Shown: piece by piece, positions 1-8,599 of the stretch | How the letters are laid out: the number at the start of each line of letters is the position of its first letter | How positions within the stretch are numbered: the stretch's first letter is position 1 | Assembly (NCBI GenBank): GCA_018660505.1 | Contig: JABJKE010000003.1 | Span: 1 to 63,468, forward strand | DNA length: 63,468 nucleotides | Origin: Rhodobiaceae bacterium | GTDB taxonomy: Bacteria > Pseudomonadota > Alphaproteobacteria > RS24 | Reading direction: 5' to 3' | The notes under the pieces: model-generated | What the model was told of the DNA's origin: nothing | The model's database searches: none | What the model saw: only the letters and a program-made list of their open reading frames with translations | Program-made: the position numbers and the translations under genes

Positions 1-238
1 CAAAACGAGCGAGCTGGTCGGCCCTCAAGGCACCATTTTTTAGTTTAGCCACTAACTTATCTGTTGAAGCTATTGCTTGAGAAAGATACTCTTCTTGGGT
101 ATCGCCAGCTTTTAAAGACGCTTTCCATTTAAGCAAGCGCTCCTGTTCACACATGCTTCCGAAGGCCAACCTGTTGTATGTCGAGAAGCGAGCTCGTCGA
201 CCTCCAGCAGATTTATAGGTCACCTTTTTTCTAGTCAT
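1..238 (-). CDS. Unknown protein coupled to integrase (partial, runs off window)
   Basis: An open reading frame starts at ATG 238-236 on the minus strand and stays open to the window edge, giving 79 visible residues beginning MTRKKVTYKSAGGRRARFST. Its start overlaps the last 8 bases of the integrase gene (GATGACTAG), so it is probably translated by coupling; I see no separate Shine-Dalgarno site. The visible part is basic at the N-terminus, then a helix-forming stretch rich in Lys, Leu and Ala (KASLKAGDTQEEYLSQ). I do not recognise the family. Its position directly behind a recombinase suggests a gene carried by the same integrated element. The C-terminus is missing, so function and length are open. 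Confidence 0.6.
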   Translation of the reverse strand, partial: MTRKKVTYKSAGGRRARFSTYNRLAFGSMCEQERLLKWKASLKAGDTQEEYLSQAIASTDKLVAKLKNGALRADQLARF

Positions 239-1376
239 CTAATAAAGCCGATGACCAATCACCAAAAGCTCGCTCCCGTTGCTCAAGATATTCAGCTTTG
301 TTGTACACGCCAGCAACGCCAGACTTGGCTCCCGATACGTGATTAATACAAGCCTCAATGATGTGGGGCGGGTGACCCATCTCGTGGAGGTGAGTAGAGA
401 ACGAGCGCCTGAAGTCGTGAAGTGTCCAGTTTGAAAAGCCAGCTGCACCGCGAAGCGTCGATAGTGTCCTTGAAAACCCTGATACTGGCGTTTTTTTATT
501 ATGAGTAAAAAATAGACCAGAAGTTTTGTTTGGCTCAGGAAGCAATCGTTTGGCAGTCGGCGACAGAAAAACCTTGTTCGGCAGGGAGTTCTTCGAGCGA
601 TTGGCTGGCAGCGTCCACCAATCACCGTCAATTTCATTAACATGCAAGCCTGCTACTTCATTTCTTCTTTGGCCAGTGAGCATTAAAAGTCGGATGAAGG
701 CTTGCCAAGTTGGGGTAAGGGCGTCTGCCGCATCCCATATTACTCTCAATTCATCTAAAGAAAGAACTCTATCTCTGCTTGTCGGTGATGCAGGTGGTTT
801 TGTTCCTGCAAGAGGGCTGATTTCTAGCGTGCCTTCGTTAACCAAGTAATTGAAGAATGCGGTAAGAGAACGAAACCTCTTTAGAGAAGCGTCGGGCGAT
901 ATTTTTAGTTTCACGTCGTTCACGAAGCTCATGGTTTGCTGCCTAGTGAGGTCTTGCACACATTGTGTTCCGTAGTGTTTGCAAAACTCTGCCAGCAAAT
1001 GGCGTTTAACATTTGCAATGTGTGCGGCGCTTGTTCCTAACAAGCCGACGGACAGGTAGCGTTCAGCCGCTGACGTGATGGAATTGTTGCCTTGCCGCCT
1101 TTCTGCGAGCCTCTCGTAATCACCGCTTCTGAATTGGCGTGATAGCTCAGAGGCGCTTGCTCGAGCTTCAGAAACAGGCATTTCTCCTGCGCGACCAATC
1201 TTGACTTGTTTGGTTTTCTTTGAGAGTTTCTGTCTGCCTTCAAAAATAAACGATTTTACGCCGTTATCGGTGACACGGAGGCCAAAGCCACTTATGTTGT
1301 CATCCCAGAGGCGGATGTATTTCTTGTCTCTGGGCGGTTTTACCGAAGCGACAAGTTTGTTTGTTAGGTTTACCAT
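231..1376 (-). CDS. Tyrosine recombinase / phage-type integrase
   Basis: 381 residues. The N-terminal part (about 1-90, LWDDNISGFGLRVTDNGVKS) resembles the arm-binding domain of P4-type integrases. A core-binding helical region follows (about 100-190), then a catalytic domain with the expected residues: Arg in TGQRRNEVAGL, the His-x-x-Arg box in LHDFRRSFSTH, a His in INHVSG, and a candidate nucleophile Tyr in GVYNKAEY. All catalytic motifs are present, so the enzyme looks intact. It is divergent from the tRNA-Arg gene 160 bp away and is transcribed away from it. Codon use is more AT-rich at third positions than in the housekeeping genes to the right, fitting acquired DNA. No excisionase gene is visible, but the rest of the element lies left of the window. 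Confidence 0.93.
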   Translation of the reverse strand: MVNLTNKLVASVKPPRDKKYIRLWDDNISGFGLRVTDNGVKSFIFEGRQKLSKKTKQVKIGRAGEMPVSEARASASELSRQFRSGDYERLAERRQGNNSITSAAERYLSVGLLGTSAAHIANVKRHLLAEFCKHYGTQCVQDLTRQQTMSFVNDVKLKISPDASLKRFRSLTAFFNYLVNEGTLEISPLAGTKPPASPTSRDRVLSLDELRVIWDAADALTPTWQAFIRLLMLTGQRRNEVAGLHVNEIDGDWWTLPANRSKNSLPNKVFLSPTAKRLLPEPNKTSGLFFTHNKKTPVSGFSRTLSTLRGAAGFSNWTLHDFRRSFSTHLHEMGHPPHIIEACINHVSGAKSGVAGVYNKAEYLEQRERAFGDWSSALLDD

Positions 1377-1419
1377 TTGCTCCTCTTGCCCCCATCGACA
1401 ATTTTAAGGGGGGGGCTAA

Positions 1420-1451
1420 ATGTCAGCACTATGTCAGCAATTAGCTGACAT
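1420..1451. repeat. ATGTCAGC repeat cluster upstream of integrase
   Basis: Two direct copies of ATGTCAGC (1420-1427 and 1431-1438, 11 bp apart) are followed by an inverted copy GCTGACAT (1444-1451). The second and third copies form a perfect 8-bp-arm palindrome around AATTA. The cluster lies about 45-75 bp upstream of the integrase start and about 90 bp from the tRNA gene. This is a plausible binding site for a repressor, an excisionase, or the integrase arm domain. Which one is inference. Confidence 0.6.
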
Positions 1452-1537
1452 TCGTAGTAAACTGACTGGAACTAAGGTAAATCGCTTCGTGCTCTAAGTC
1501 ACTGTTAGTAAATAGTTTCTTGGGGATAAGCGCATCA

Positions 1538-1614
1538 GGCCCCGTAGCTCAACTGGATAGAGCGCGAGACTTCTAATCTTGAGGTTGCAGGTTCAAGTCC
1601 TGCCGGGGTCGCCA
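1538..1614 (+). tRNA. tRNA-Arg (anticodon TCT)
   Basis: A full cloverleaf can be drawn. The 7-bp acceptor stem pairs GGCCCCG with CGGGGTC (one G-T pair). The D arm is GCTC/GAGC, the anticodon stem CGAGA/TCTTG has loop CTTCTAA giving anticodon TCT, and the T arm is GCAGG-TTCAAGT-CCTGC. The CCA end is encoded. The gene lies next to an integrase, and tRNA genes are common integration targets, but here the integrase is on the 5' side of the tRNA, which is not the usual geometry. Confidence 0.95.
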
Positions 1615-1744
1615 TCTTTCTTCAGATAGCCTTGAAGCTCCGATAGGAATGAGCTTAAGTAAAAGCCGATAATAAGAATAATAAGAGGGCTGAAAATGGC
1701 CAGAAAAATCACATGGTAAAGCCGATGTCTAGCGCACAGGTGTA

Positions 1745-2401
1745 ATGGTGCTGGATTACAGCTTATTGCCCGCTTATTTGGCCATCGCGGTGACAATGGT
1801 TTTAATACCGGGAGCGGATACGCTTTTGGTTGTTTCCGTTGGCGCGCAAAGAGGAGCTCTGGAAGCTATTCTGGCGGCCCTCGGTATTTGTGGCGGCTCT
1901 CTTATTTACGGTGTTTTAACCGCGCTTGGTATTGGCGCGCTTATTGTTTCGTCGCCAACTGTTTTCGCATTTTTGCTCTTGGCTGGAGCGGGCTATCTCT
2001 CTTACTTGGGCTTTGGCTTTTTAAAACAAGCCATACGGGCGCCGGCTGTGCGGGAACGAACGCAAACGCCAACTGCTTTGGGTGCGGGGTTCGCAAGCTT
2101 TCGTTCAGGGTTATTGGTTAATTTATTGAATCCCAAAATAGTGCTTTTCTATCTCGCGTTATTGCCGCAGTTCGTGACCCCAGAGTTGGGGGCTCCAGGC
2201 CTTCAGATGTTTCTGCTTAGCTGCATTTTGAATGCTATCGGCACTATATATTTGGTTGGGGTCGGAATCGCTACCGGCCAATTACAAGCGGCCCATAGCT
2301 CGCCATTCACGGGGCGGGTTCTGAGAGCAACAGGGGGGGCTTATGTTTATCGGTCTCGCTTTGCAAAGTTTTTATATGGCAACATTAGGGAGCTAAAATG
2401 A
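1745..2401 (+). CDS. LysE/RhtB-family amino-acid exporter
   Basis: 218 residues, the usual length for LysE/RhtB exporters, with about six hydrophobic segments. Family landmarks are the N-terminal PGADTLLVVSVGAQRGALEA (matching the PGP-x6-G-x2-G pattern) and LLNPKIVLFYLALLPQFV in the middle. It is expected to sit in the inner membrane and export amino acids or related small molecules by proton antiport; the substrate cannot be deduced. The start is ATG preceded by AGGTGTA. Its stop overlaps the start of the next gene (ATGA), so the two are co-translated. Confidence 0.9.
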   Translation: MVLDYSLLPAYLAIAVTMVLIPGADTLLVVSVGAQRGALEAILAALGICGGSLIYGVLTALGIGALIVSSPTVFAFLLLAGAGYLSYLGFGFLKQAIRAPAVRERTQTPTALGAGFASFRSGLLVNLLNPKIVLFYLALLPQFVTPELGAPGLQMFLLSCILNAIGTIYLVGVGIATGQLQAAHSSPFTGRVLRATGGAYVYRSRFAKFLYGNIRELK

Positions 2402-2850
2402 CCCAAAAAACCAAATGGCAAAACCGCTTGGATGCTATTGTCTCTGGCGAGATTGAGAAGCCAGAGCTGGTTCAAATTATGCGATTGCCAGACTTAGAGG
2501 CCTGGGCGCCTGGCGAAGTGACAACGCATTGGGATGTCGACCCGGCTTTTTTGGCAGGCGGGGGCAGTCTGTTTGGCGGCTATATTGCCAGCCTTGCCGA
2601 TCAAGTTTTATCGCATGCCGCCTATACGGTGTTGGACGATGCGGCATTTATCCGAACCATTCACCTAGACGTCGAATTTTACCTTCCCATCAAAAAGGGA
2701 AGGTTAGATATTTTGGGGAAAGTAACGCATCAGGCGAAAACCCGATTGCATTGCGAAGTCTCCTTCGCGCAAGACGGGCAACGCATGGCGCAAGCGACGG
2801 GGATTCAGCAGATTGTGCTGCCAAAACCCCAACCGCCCGCTACAGCATAG
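2398..2850 (+). CDS. PaaI-type hotdog-fold thioesterase
   Basis: 150 residues. It has the single hotdog domain of PaaI/YbgC-like acyl-CoA thioesterases: GGGSLFGGYIASLADQVLSH carries the helix with the usual acidic residue, and IRTIHLDVEFYLPIKKGRL is the long beta strand region. It probably hydrolyses an acyl- or aryl-CoA thioester in the cytoplasm; the substrate is unknown. It overlaps the LysE-type gene by 4 bp. Its last 11 bases overlap the 3' end of the convergent membrane-protein gene. Confidence 0.82.
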   Translation: MTQKTKWQNRLDAIVSGEIEKPELVQIMRLPDLEAWAPGEVTTHWDVDPAFLAGGGSLFGGYIASLADQVLSHAAYTVLDDAAFIRTIHLDVEFYLPIKKGRLDILGKVTHQAKTRLHCEVSFAQDGQRMAQATGIQQIVLPKPQPPATA

Positions 2851-3259
2851 ACCCCGTTTCGCCCAGCAGGTAGCGCGCCACATCGATGGTGTCGATGGTC
2901 AGCGAAATGCCCGCCATGACCAGATAGAACAGCACGAATTTTGAGAAAATCGGCGCCGAGGCGAATTGCTTGCGACGCGTAAACACCCAAATGTAAACCG
3001 GCGTCCAAAACACCAAATGCGCTAAGCCGAGCAGGCGCACATAGCCATATTGGCTGTATAAATAATCCATGAACTCACCCGCCAGTAAAAACGCGACGAC
3101 AATGGCAATCGCCTCATAGCGCGGGCGATATCCATTCGGGGTGCGCTGCACGACGAAAAATATCGCGCCCAAATTGGCCGCCACCAAAATATATAAATAA
3201 GTTAAAAGCCAAGTCGGTTGTAGCTGGATGGCTTCGCCCAAGGTTGCTGGAAGTTCCAT
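2840..3259 (-). CDS. Small integral membrane protein, unknown function
   Basis: 139 residues with about four predicted membrane segments (around WLLTYLYILVAANLGAIFF, AIAIVVAFLLAGEFMDYL, LLGLAHLVFWTPVYIWVF and FSKFVLFYLVMAGISL). A charged loop TRRKQF separates the last two. I do not recognise a named family. It is a stand-alone minus-strand gene that overlaps the convergent thioesterase gene at the 3' end. Its length, clean hydrophobic pattern and ATG start with a GGAG-like upstream (rc of CTCCATT) make a real gene likely. Confidence 0.7.
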   Translation of the reverse strand: MELPATLGEAIQLQPTWLLTYLYILVAANLGAIFFVVQRTPNGYRPRYEAIAIVVAFLLAGEFMDYLYSQYGYVRLLGLAHLVFWTPVYIWVFTRRKQFASAPIFSKFVLFYLVMAGISLTIDTIDVARYLLGETGSML

Positions 3260-3365
3260 TGTTTTTCTCCATTATTGCTTTGACAACAGCCTAGCTGATT
3301 TCGCGGGATATGCCAAACCCGCCAAGAGGCTCGCCAGTCGGGCCGGAATCCGATATGAGTTGCTC

Positions 3366-4082
3366 ATGCAAATTGAAAGGCTCATCGACGGTCGGCCAGC
3401 GCTGATTACTTATAAGCGGGTTAAAAACCTCAACCTGCGTCTTGCGCGCCAGCCCGCCTATCCAGACGGCGTCATGCTCATCTCCGCGCCAATGCGGATG
3501 TCGCAAGCGCGCATCGCAGCATTTATTCGCAGCAAGGCCGATTGGATTGCCAAGCAGCAGGAAAAATTGGCCAGCCGCCCCGCGCCCGAGCCGATTGTCT
3601 ATGAAAATGGCGCGCCTTTCGCGCTTTGGGGCGAGACTTACCCGCTGCGCTTGCGCCATGTATCGCGCGGGCAGGGGGTGCAATTTGTCGATGGGCAATG
3701 GCATATGGCGGTGCGAGACGGCGCGCCGAGTGAGAAAAAAGCCAAGCTGATGGAGGCCGCCTATCGCGAGATTTTGCTGCAAGAAGCCGCCGACAAAATG
3801 GCCGAATGGACAAAAATCATGCGGCTCGAAGAGCACGGCTTGACCCCGCAAGGTCTGGCGGCGCAAAAAATGACCTCGCGCTGGGGCAGTTGCCACGTCA
3901 GCCGACGGACCATTAAGTTGAGCTCCGAGCTTGCCCGCAAACCCAAGGCAATGCTGGAATATGTGCTGGTGCATGAGCTGGTGCATTTGTTCGAGCGCGG
4001 CCATAACGCTCGGTTCTATGCTTTGATGGATAGCTATTTGCCCGATTGGAAAGCCGCGCGCCAGCAGCTGAACGCCAGCTAA
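3366..4082 (+). CDS. YgjP/DUF45-type metal-dependent hydrolase
   Basis: 238 residues from ATG 3366. The frame is open further upstream, but that extension overlaps the divergent gene and carries no family signal. The N-terminal half has the beta-rich YgjP pattern ([20 protein letters not shown], then [13 protein letters not shown]). The C-terminal half has KMTSRWGSC and the zinc motif [19 protein letters not shown], which holds the HExxH pair and the third His. Members are SprT-like or minigluzincin-fold proteins, thought to be metalloproteases; the biological substrate is unknown. It precedes ilvD by about 90 bp and need not be related to it. Confidence 0.85.
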   Translation: MQIERLIDGRPALITYKRVKNLNLRLARQPAYPDGVMLISAPMRMSQARIAAFIRSKADWIAKQQEKLASRPAPEPIVYENGAPFALWGETYPLRLRHVSRGQGVQFVDGQWHMAVRDGAPSEKKAKLMEAAYREILLQEAADKMAEWTKIMRLEEHGLTPQGLAAQKMTSRWGSCHVSRRTIKLSSELARKPKAMLEYVLVHELVHLFERGHNARFYALMDSYLPDWKAARQQLNAS

Positions 4083-4171
4083 AGAGGTTTACGCTGCGCG
4101 CCAAACTAGCTAAGACAGGGGACATGCGGCTTCGGCCAAAGTGCCACTTTTGCAATGAGCGGATGAGAGCA

Positions 4172-6034
4172 ATGCCAGTATTGAGATCTAAAACGTCGAC
4201 ACATGGACGCAACATGGCGGGCGCGCGCGGCCTTTGGCGCGCCACCGGCATGGGCGATAGCGATTTCGGCAAACCGATTATCGCCATCTCCAATAGTTTC
4301 ACGCAATTCGTGCCGGGCCATGTGCATTTGAAAGATTTAGGCCAATTGGTCGCCCGCGAAATTGAAGCGGCGGGCGGTGTGGCCAAAGAGTTTAACACCA
4401 TCGCCGTCGATGATGGCATCGCCATGGGCCATGACGGCATGTTGTATTCGCTGCCCTCGCGCGAGATTATTGCCGATAGCGTCGAATATATGGCCAATGC
4501 CCATTGCGCCGATGCGCTGGTGTGCATCTCCAATTGCGATAAAATCACGCCTGGCATGTTGATGGCCGCTTTGCGGTTGAACATTCCTGCGGTCTTCGTT
4601 TCTGGCGGGCCGATGGAAGCGGGCAAAGTCAAATGGGAAGACGAAGAAGAACGCGCCATTGATTTGGTCGACGCCATGGTGGCGGCGGCCGATGACACGA
4701 TGTCCGATGAACAAGTTGATGCCATCGAGCGTTCGGCTTGCCCCACCTGCGGCTCTTGCTCAGGCATGTTCACCGCCAATTCGATGAATTGTCTAACCGA
4801 GGCCATTGGTCTGTCGTTGCCGGGCAATGGCTCGGTGCTGGCCACCCATGCCGACCGCGAGGCTTTGTTTAAAGAAGCCGGTCGCACGGCCGTAGAGCTA
4901 TGCAAACGCTATTACGAAGACGAGGATGAAACCGCCTTGCCGCGCGCCATGGCCAGTTTCAAAGGATTTGAAAACGCCATTATGTTGGATATCGCCATGG
5001 GCGGTTCGACCAATACGGTGCTGCATTTATTGGCTGCCGCGCATGAGGCGGAAGTCGATTTCACCATGGCTGATATCGACCGCCTGTCGCGCAAAGTTCC
5101 GGTGCTCAGCAAAGTGGCGCCGGCGGTGCCGAATGTGCATATGGAAGATGTCCACCGTGCGGGCGGCATGATGTCGATTTTGGGCTCCTTGTCGCGCGGC
5201 GGTTTGCTGCATGACGATGTGCCAACCGTGCATAGCAAAACCATGGGCGAGGCGATTGCCAAATATGATATCGCGCTGGATGTGTCGGATGAGGTAAGCG
5301 AGTTTTACCGCGCTGCGCCTGGCGGCGTGCCAACGCAAGTGGCTTTCAGTCAAAGCCGTCGTTTCGATAGTTTCGATAATGACCGCGAGACGGGCATCAT
5401 TCGCTCGACCGAACATGCCTTCAGCCAAGACGGCGGCTTAGCCGTTCTCTATGGCAATCTGGCGGAAAAAGGCTGCATCGTAAAAACCGCTGCCGTGGCT
5501 AAAGAAACCATGGAATTTACCGGCACCGCGCGGGTGTTCGAAAGCCAAGACAGCGCCGTGGCCGCCATTATGGCCAAGGGGCAAATCAACGCAGGCGATG
5601 TCGTGGTCATTCGCTATGAGGGCCCCAAGGGCGGCCCCGGCATGCAAGAAATGCTCTATCCAACCAGCTATTTGAAATCCAAACGCCTCGACAAAGTTTG
5701 CGCGCTGGTGACCGATGGTCGCTTTTCGGGCGGCACCTCGGGTCTGTCCATCGGCCATGTCTCGCCAGAGGCGGCCAGCGGCGGGCTTATCGGCTTGGTG
5801 GAAGATGGCGATAAAATTGAGATTTCCATCCCCAATCGCTCTATTCATTTGGCGGTTAGCGATGAGATTTTGGCCGCGCGCCGCAAAGCCATGGATGCCA
5901 AAGGATGGCGCCCAGCTGAAAAACGCGAGCGCAAAGTGTCCAAAGCCTTGAAGGCCTATGCCGCTTTTGCGACCAGCGCCGACAAAGGCGCGGTGCGCGA
6001 TTTAGATCAAGACTATAAAGTCGACAAAAGCTAG
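4172..6034 (+). CDS. ilvD: Dihydroxy-acid dehydratase
   Basis: 620 residues, matching the usual length of about 616. It converts 2,3-dihydroxy-isovalerate and -methylvalerate to the 2-oxo acids of valine and isoleucine synthesis. The start at 4172 gives [20 protein letters not shown], which aligns with the E. coli N-terminus; longer upstream starts do not fit. Iron-sulfur ligand motifs are visible in CDKITPGM and [19 protein letters not shown], and the C-terminal motif [19 protein letters not shown] is intact. Its TAG and the stop of the convergent patatin gene share the palindrome CTAG at 6031-6034. Confidence 0.97.
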   Translation: MPVLRSKTSTHGRNMAGARGLWRATGMGDSDFGKPIIAISNSFTQFVPGHVHLKDLGQLVAREIEAAGGVAKEFNTIAVDDGIAMGHDGMLYSLPSREIIADSVEYMANAHCADALVCISNCDKITPGMLMAALRLNIPAVFVSGGPMEAGKVKWEDEEERAIDLVDAMVAAADDTMSDEQVDAIERSACPTCGSCSGMFTANSMNCLTEAIGLSLPGNGSVLATHADREALFKEAGRTAVELCKRYYEDEDETALPRAMASFKGFENAIMLDIAMGGSTNTVLHLLAAAHEAEVDFTMADIDRLSRKVPVLSKVAPAVPNVHMEDVHRAGGMMSILGSLSRGGLLHDDVPTVHSKTMGEAIAKYDIALDVSDEVSEFYRAAPGGVPTQVAFSQSRRFDSFDNDRETGIIRSTEHAFSQDGGLAVLYGNLAEKGCIVKTAAVAKETMEFTGTARVFESQDSAVAAIMAKGQINAGDVVVIRYEGPKGGPGMQEMLYPTSYLKSKRLDKVCALVTDGRFSGGTSGLSIGHVSPEAASGGLIGLVEDGDKIEISIPNRSIHLAVSDEILAARRKAMDAKGWRPAEKRERKVSKALKAYAAFATSADKGAVRDLDQDYKVDKS

Positions 6035-7146
6035 AGCGGAACCACAGCTTCGGCAATTTTTCCGCTGCGGCACGCCTCGATGAAATGTGCGCCCAGCTCA
6101 TGGCTGCGCGCCACAACCTCGTTCCATTTGTCGAACCGCTCGGTTTCGTTTTTCTGATATTTCGGAAAATCTTGCCGCGAGGGTATTTTGCCATCGGGCA
6201 GGGCTTTCACCCAAGCGCGTGTGGGGGCAATCATCACCACTTTGTCGAGCTGCGACTGGGGCGCTTTGCGCCAAGGGTAAAACTTGTCGAACCAGCGCAT
6301 TTTAAAATGGTCATAGAAATGCGGATATAAAATCAACCCATCGGTGGGCGGCCAAAATGTGCCGGGCACGGGGTGATAATCCAACATGCCGCCATCGTGA
6401 TAAATATGCGCGGGGTCCTCGGGCAAATGCACGGGCGACATATAAATGGGAATGGAGCCAGAGGCGCGCAAAGCCAACATGAAATTATCGGCGGTTAATT
6501 TCTCATGGCGCACGCGATAGCCGTCGCGGGCGGTGAAGGCGAGCGGTCGACGCGGGTCCGAAAAGACGGTGCGCTCGGTCAGCCCGCGCAAATGCTGCTG
6601 TGTGCCAAGAGCCAACAGGCCAGCGCGCGCCAGAGCCAAGCCTTGCCGCACCCGATTGGCACTGTTTAAGCCGCCATGGCATCGCACGGTGCCAATGTGT
6701 AGGCGGTAGCGCGGATTGGTCAAAATCTCTTCAATCGCTTGCGGCGTATCGGGGGCAAAAGCTTTGTTCAACACAATGGCGGTCTGCTCGTCGATGGCGG
6801 CCAAACTGGTGGCGCTTTGATAGCTTTGCTCGACATAGGCTTTCGCCGTGGCCAAAAGCGCGGCGCCGGGGTCTTGGCGCGCACTGGCCGCAAGCTTAAA
6901 GGCGCCGACCGAGGTGCCGAATAAATCAACCGGGGTCGGCTCGCTGCGTTGGCTCATGAAGTGCGAAAACACCGCATGGTCGAGCCCAGCAATGGCCAAC
7001 CATTTGGCCGCGCCCGAGGCGCCAAAAATGGCACTGACGTCGTTTGGGTTCAAACCGTTTTGCTGGATGTGCTGCAAAGCCGAAGGGCCGGCGGCAATGA
7101 CCAAATCTTGCACCGGCTGTTTTGACCTTGCGTTCGGGTTAGCCAT
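6031..7146 (-). CDS. Patatin-like phospholipase family protein
   Basis: About 371 residues from ATG 7146; a longer frame exists but would run into the upstream gene. The nucleophile motif G-x-S-x-G is visible as [13 protein letters not shown] and the partner Asp as [11 protein letters not shown], giving the Ser-Asp dyad of patatin hydrolases. An oxyanion-type glycine-rich run [10 protein letters not shown] precedes it. It is likely a lipid acyl hydrolase; substrate and cellular role are unknown, and no signal peptide is apparent from this start. The start lies 1 bp after the stop of the PuuD-like gene, so the two form a coupled pair. Confidence 0.85.
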   Translation of the reverse strand: MANPNARSKQPVQDLVIAAGPSALQHIQQNGLNPNDVSAIFGASGAAKWLAIAGLDHAVFSHFMSQRSEPTPVDLFGTSVGAFKLAASARQDPGAALLATAKAYVEQSYQSATSLAAIDEQTAIVLNKAFAPDTPQAIEEILTNPRYRLHIGTVRCHGGLNSANRVRQGLALARAGLLALGTQQHLRGLTERTVFSDPRRPLAFTARDGYRVRHEKLTADNFMLALRASGSIPIYMSPVHLPEDPAHIYHDGGMLDYHPVPGTFWPPTDGLILYPHFYDHFKMRWFDKFYPWRKAPQSQLDKVVMIAPTRAWVKALPDGKIPSRQDFPKYQKNETERFDKWNEVVARSHELGAHFIEACRSGKIAEAVVPL

Positions 7147-7147
7147 C

Positions 7148-7894
7148 TTAGCGCTCCTGCATGGCGCGACCCAAATCGCCAAAAAGTTTTGCCGAGATAA
7201 TATTCTCGCCGGTTTGATATTCAGGATGCCATTGCACGCCAATGCAATGGCTGGCTTGGCTATGGCGAACCGCTTCAATGGTGCCGTCGTCGGCCTGCGC
7301 TTCGACGATTAAATCATCGCCCAATTGGTCGATGGCTTGCCAATGCAGCGAATTGGTTTGCGCTTGGGCAACGCCCAGCAGATTATGAAAATAGCCATTG
7401 TCTAAAAATTGCGCGCGATGACGCGCGACATAACGCTGTTTCAAACTATCATCCTTTGGCGTGCGATGGTCGAGCTTGCCCGGCTGGGTGTGAATATCGG
7501 TGGCCAGCGAGCCGCCGCATACGATGTTCAGCTCTTGCATGCCGCGGCAAACCGTTAATAGGGGCAGGTCGCGGTCCAAGGCGCCTTGGATGAGCGCGAA
7601 GGCGACGGCATCTCGGTTTCTATCGAAAGGCTCATGGGCAGGCGTTGCGGGCGCGCCATAATGCGACGGGTGAATATTCGAGCGATTGCCCGTTATCAAA
7701 AGCCCGTCCAGTCTATCGAGCAGGCGGTCGGCGTTGAATTTTGGCGTGGGCGCATTTTTTTGCGCCATGGCGGCGGGTATCAGCACGGGCTGCACATCCA
7801 TATGCTCTGCCACGGCGCGCAAATACAGATGGTTGACCGCTTGCAGCGTATCTAAGTCTTGGGTTTTTTCGTTGCAAATAATGCCGAGCAGCAT
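7148..7894 (-). CDS. Class I glutamine amidotransferase-like (PuuD/peptidase C26 type)
   Basis: 248 residues from ATG 7894, which has AAAGGA seven bases upstream; an in-frame TTG at 7915 is less likely. The nucleophile Cys lies in LLTVCRGMQELNIVCGG and the His in GVQWHPEYQ, as in gamma-glutamyl-GABA hydrolase PuuD. It probably hydrolyses a gamma-glutamyl amide. The rest of the putrescine pathway (puuA, puuB, puuC) is not nearby, so the exact substrate is open. It is followed 1 bp later by the patatin-like gene. Confidence 0.85.
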   Translation of the reverse strand: MLLGIICNEKTQDLDTLQAVNHLYLRAVAEHMDVQPVLIPAAMAQKNAPTPKFNADRLLDRLDGLLITGNRSNIHPSHYGAPATPAHEPFDRNRDAVAFALIQGALDRDLPLLTVCRGMQELNIVCGGSLATDIHTQPGKLDHRTPKDDSLKQRYVARHRAQFLDNGYFHNLLGVAQAQTNSLHWQAIDQLGDDLIVEAQADDGTIEAVRHSQASHCIGVQWHPEYQTGENIISAKLFGDLGRAMQER

Positions 7895-8005
7895 GGGCGC
7901 GTCCTTTGAAAACAAGCTTGAGTTTACTTAACACCTATATACCGTTAAGACTTGTAACATGAGACGTGTCAAATTTTCGTCATAATTAACGGGGATTGTT
8001 TTCGT

Positions 8006-8599
8006 ATGAAATCGATAAGTAAAATCAATTTAACCCTTCTCGCTCTATCGATGAGCTTGATGGGGTTTGCGCAGGCGCTGAGCGAGCGCGAAGGCCTAGA
8101 TATATATCAACGCGGGCTTTATCTAGAAGCGATTGAATATTGGAAAAAAGCCGCCGCCGCAGGAGATGCTGGCTCGGCTTATCGTTTGAGCGAAGAATAT
8201 TTCGACGCCAAAATTGTGAAGCGCGATTTGAAATTAGCGCTGAAATATTTACGCCAAGCCTCCGAGGGCAATGATGCGCGCGCGCTTACCGACCTTGCGT
8301 CTTTATATGATTACGGCACGGGGGTTCGCGAAAACCGCGCCAAAGCGGGTGAGCTTTATTTGCGCGCCGCCCGCATGGGCATGCCAGCCGCGATGTTTAA
8401 CGTCGCCTCTATGCTAGAGACCGGAGAGGGTTTGGCGCAAGATAAAGTGGAAGCCTATAAATATTATGTGCTGTCGCGCGACCAGGGTTTTGCACCTTTC
8501 GCCGTTAAAGCGATTGAAGAAATTTCCGCCAATATGACCGTCGAGCAAATCGCCGAAGGCGAAAAGCGGGCGGATAATTTTATTCCCGATACGTTTTAA
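8006..8599 (+). CDS. Exported Sel1-repeat protein
   Basis: 197 residues. The N-terminus MKSISKINLTLLALSMSLMG followed by FAQA is a good signal peptide. At least three Sel1/TPR-like repeats follow, visible as AGSAYRLSEEYFDAKIVKRD, ARALTDLASLYDYGTGVREN and PAAMFNVASMLETGEGL. Sel1 repeats form alpha solenoids for protein-protein contacts, so it is probably a periplasmic adaptor; no partner can be named. Its stop overlaps the stop of the convergent metC by 4 bp. Confidence 0.8.
   Translation: MKSISKINLTLLALSMSLMGFAQALSEREGLDIYQRGLYLEAIEYWKKAAAAGDAGSAYRLSEEYFDAKIVKRDLKLALKYLRQASEGNDARALTDLASLYDYGTGVRENRAKAGELYLRAARMGMPAAMFNVASMLETGEGLAQDKVEAYKYYVLSRDQGFAPFAVKAIEEISANMTVEQIAEGEKRADNFIPDTF

Noticed and set aside
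1408-1415. Eight-G run between integrase and tRNA-Arg
   Set aside because: Non-coding and short; no hairpin or tract feature attached to it.
3913-4905. Long minus-strand open frame (330 codons) opposite ilvD
   Set aside because: It is antisense to a certain ilvD gene, has no recognisable domain and a low-complexity Ser/Ala-rich composition; it arises from the codon bias of the true gene.
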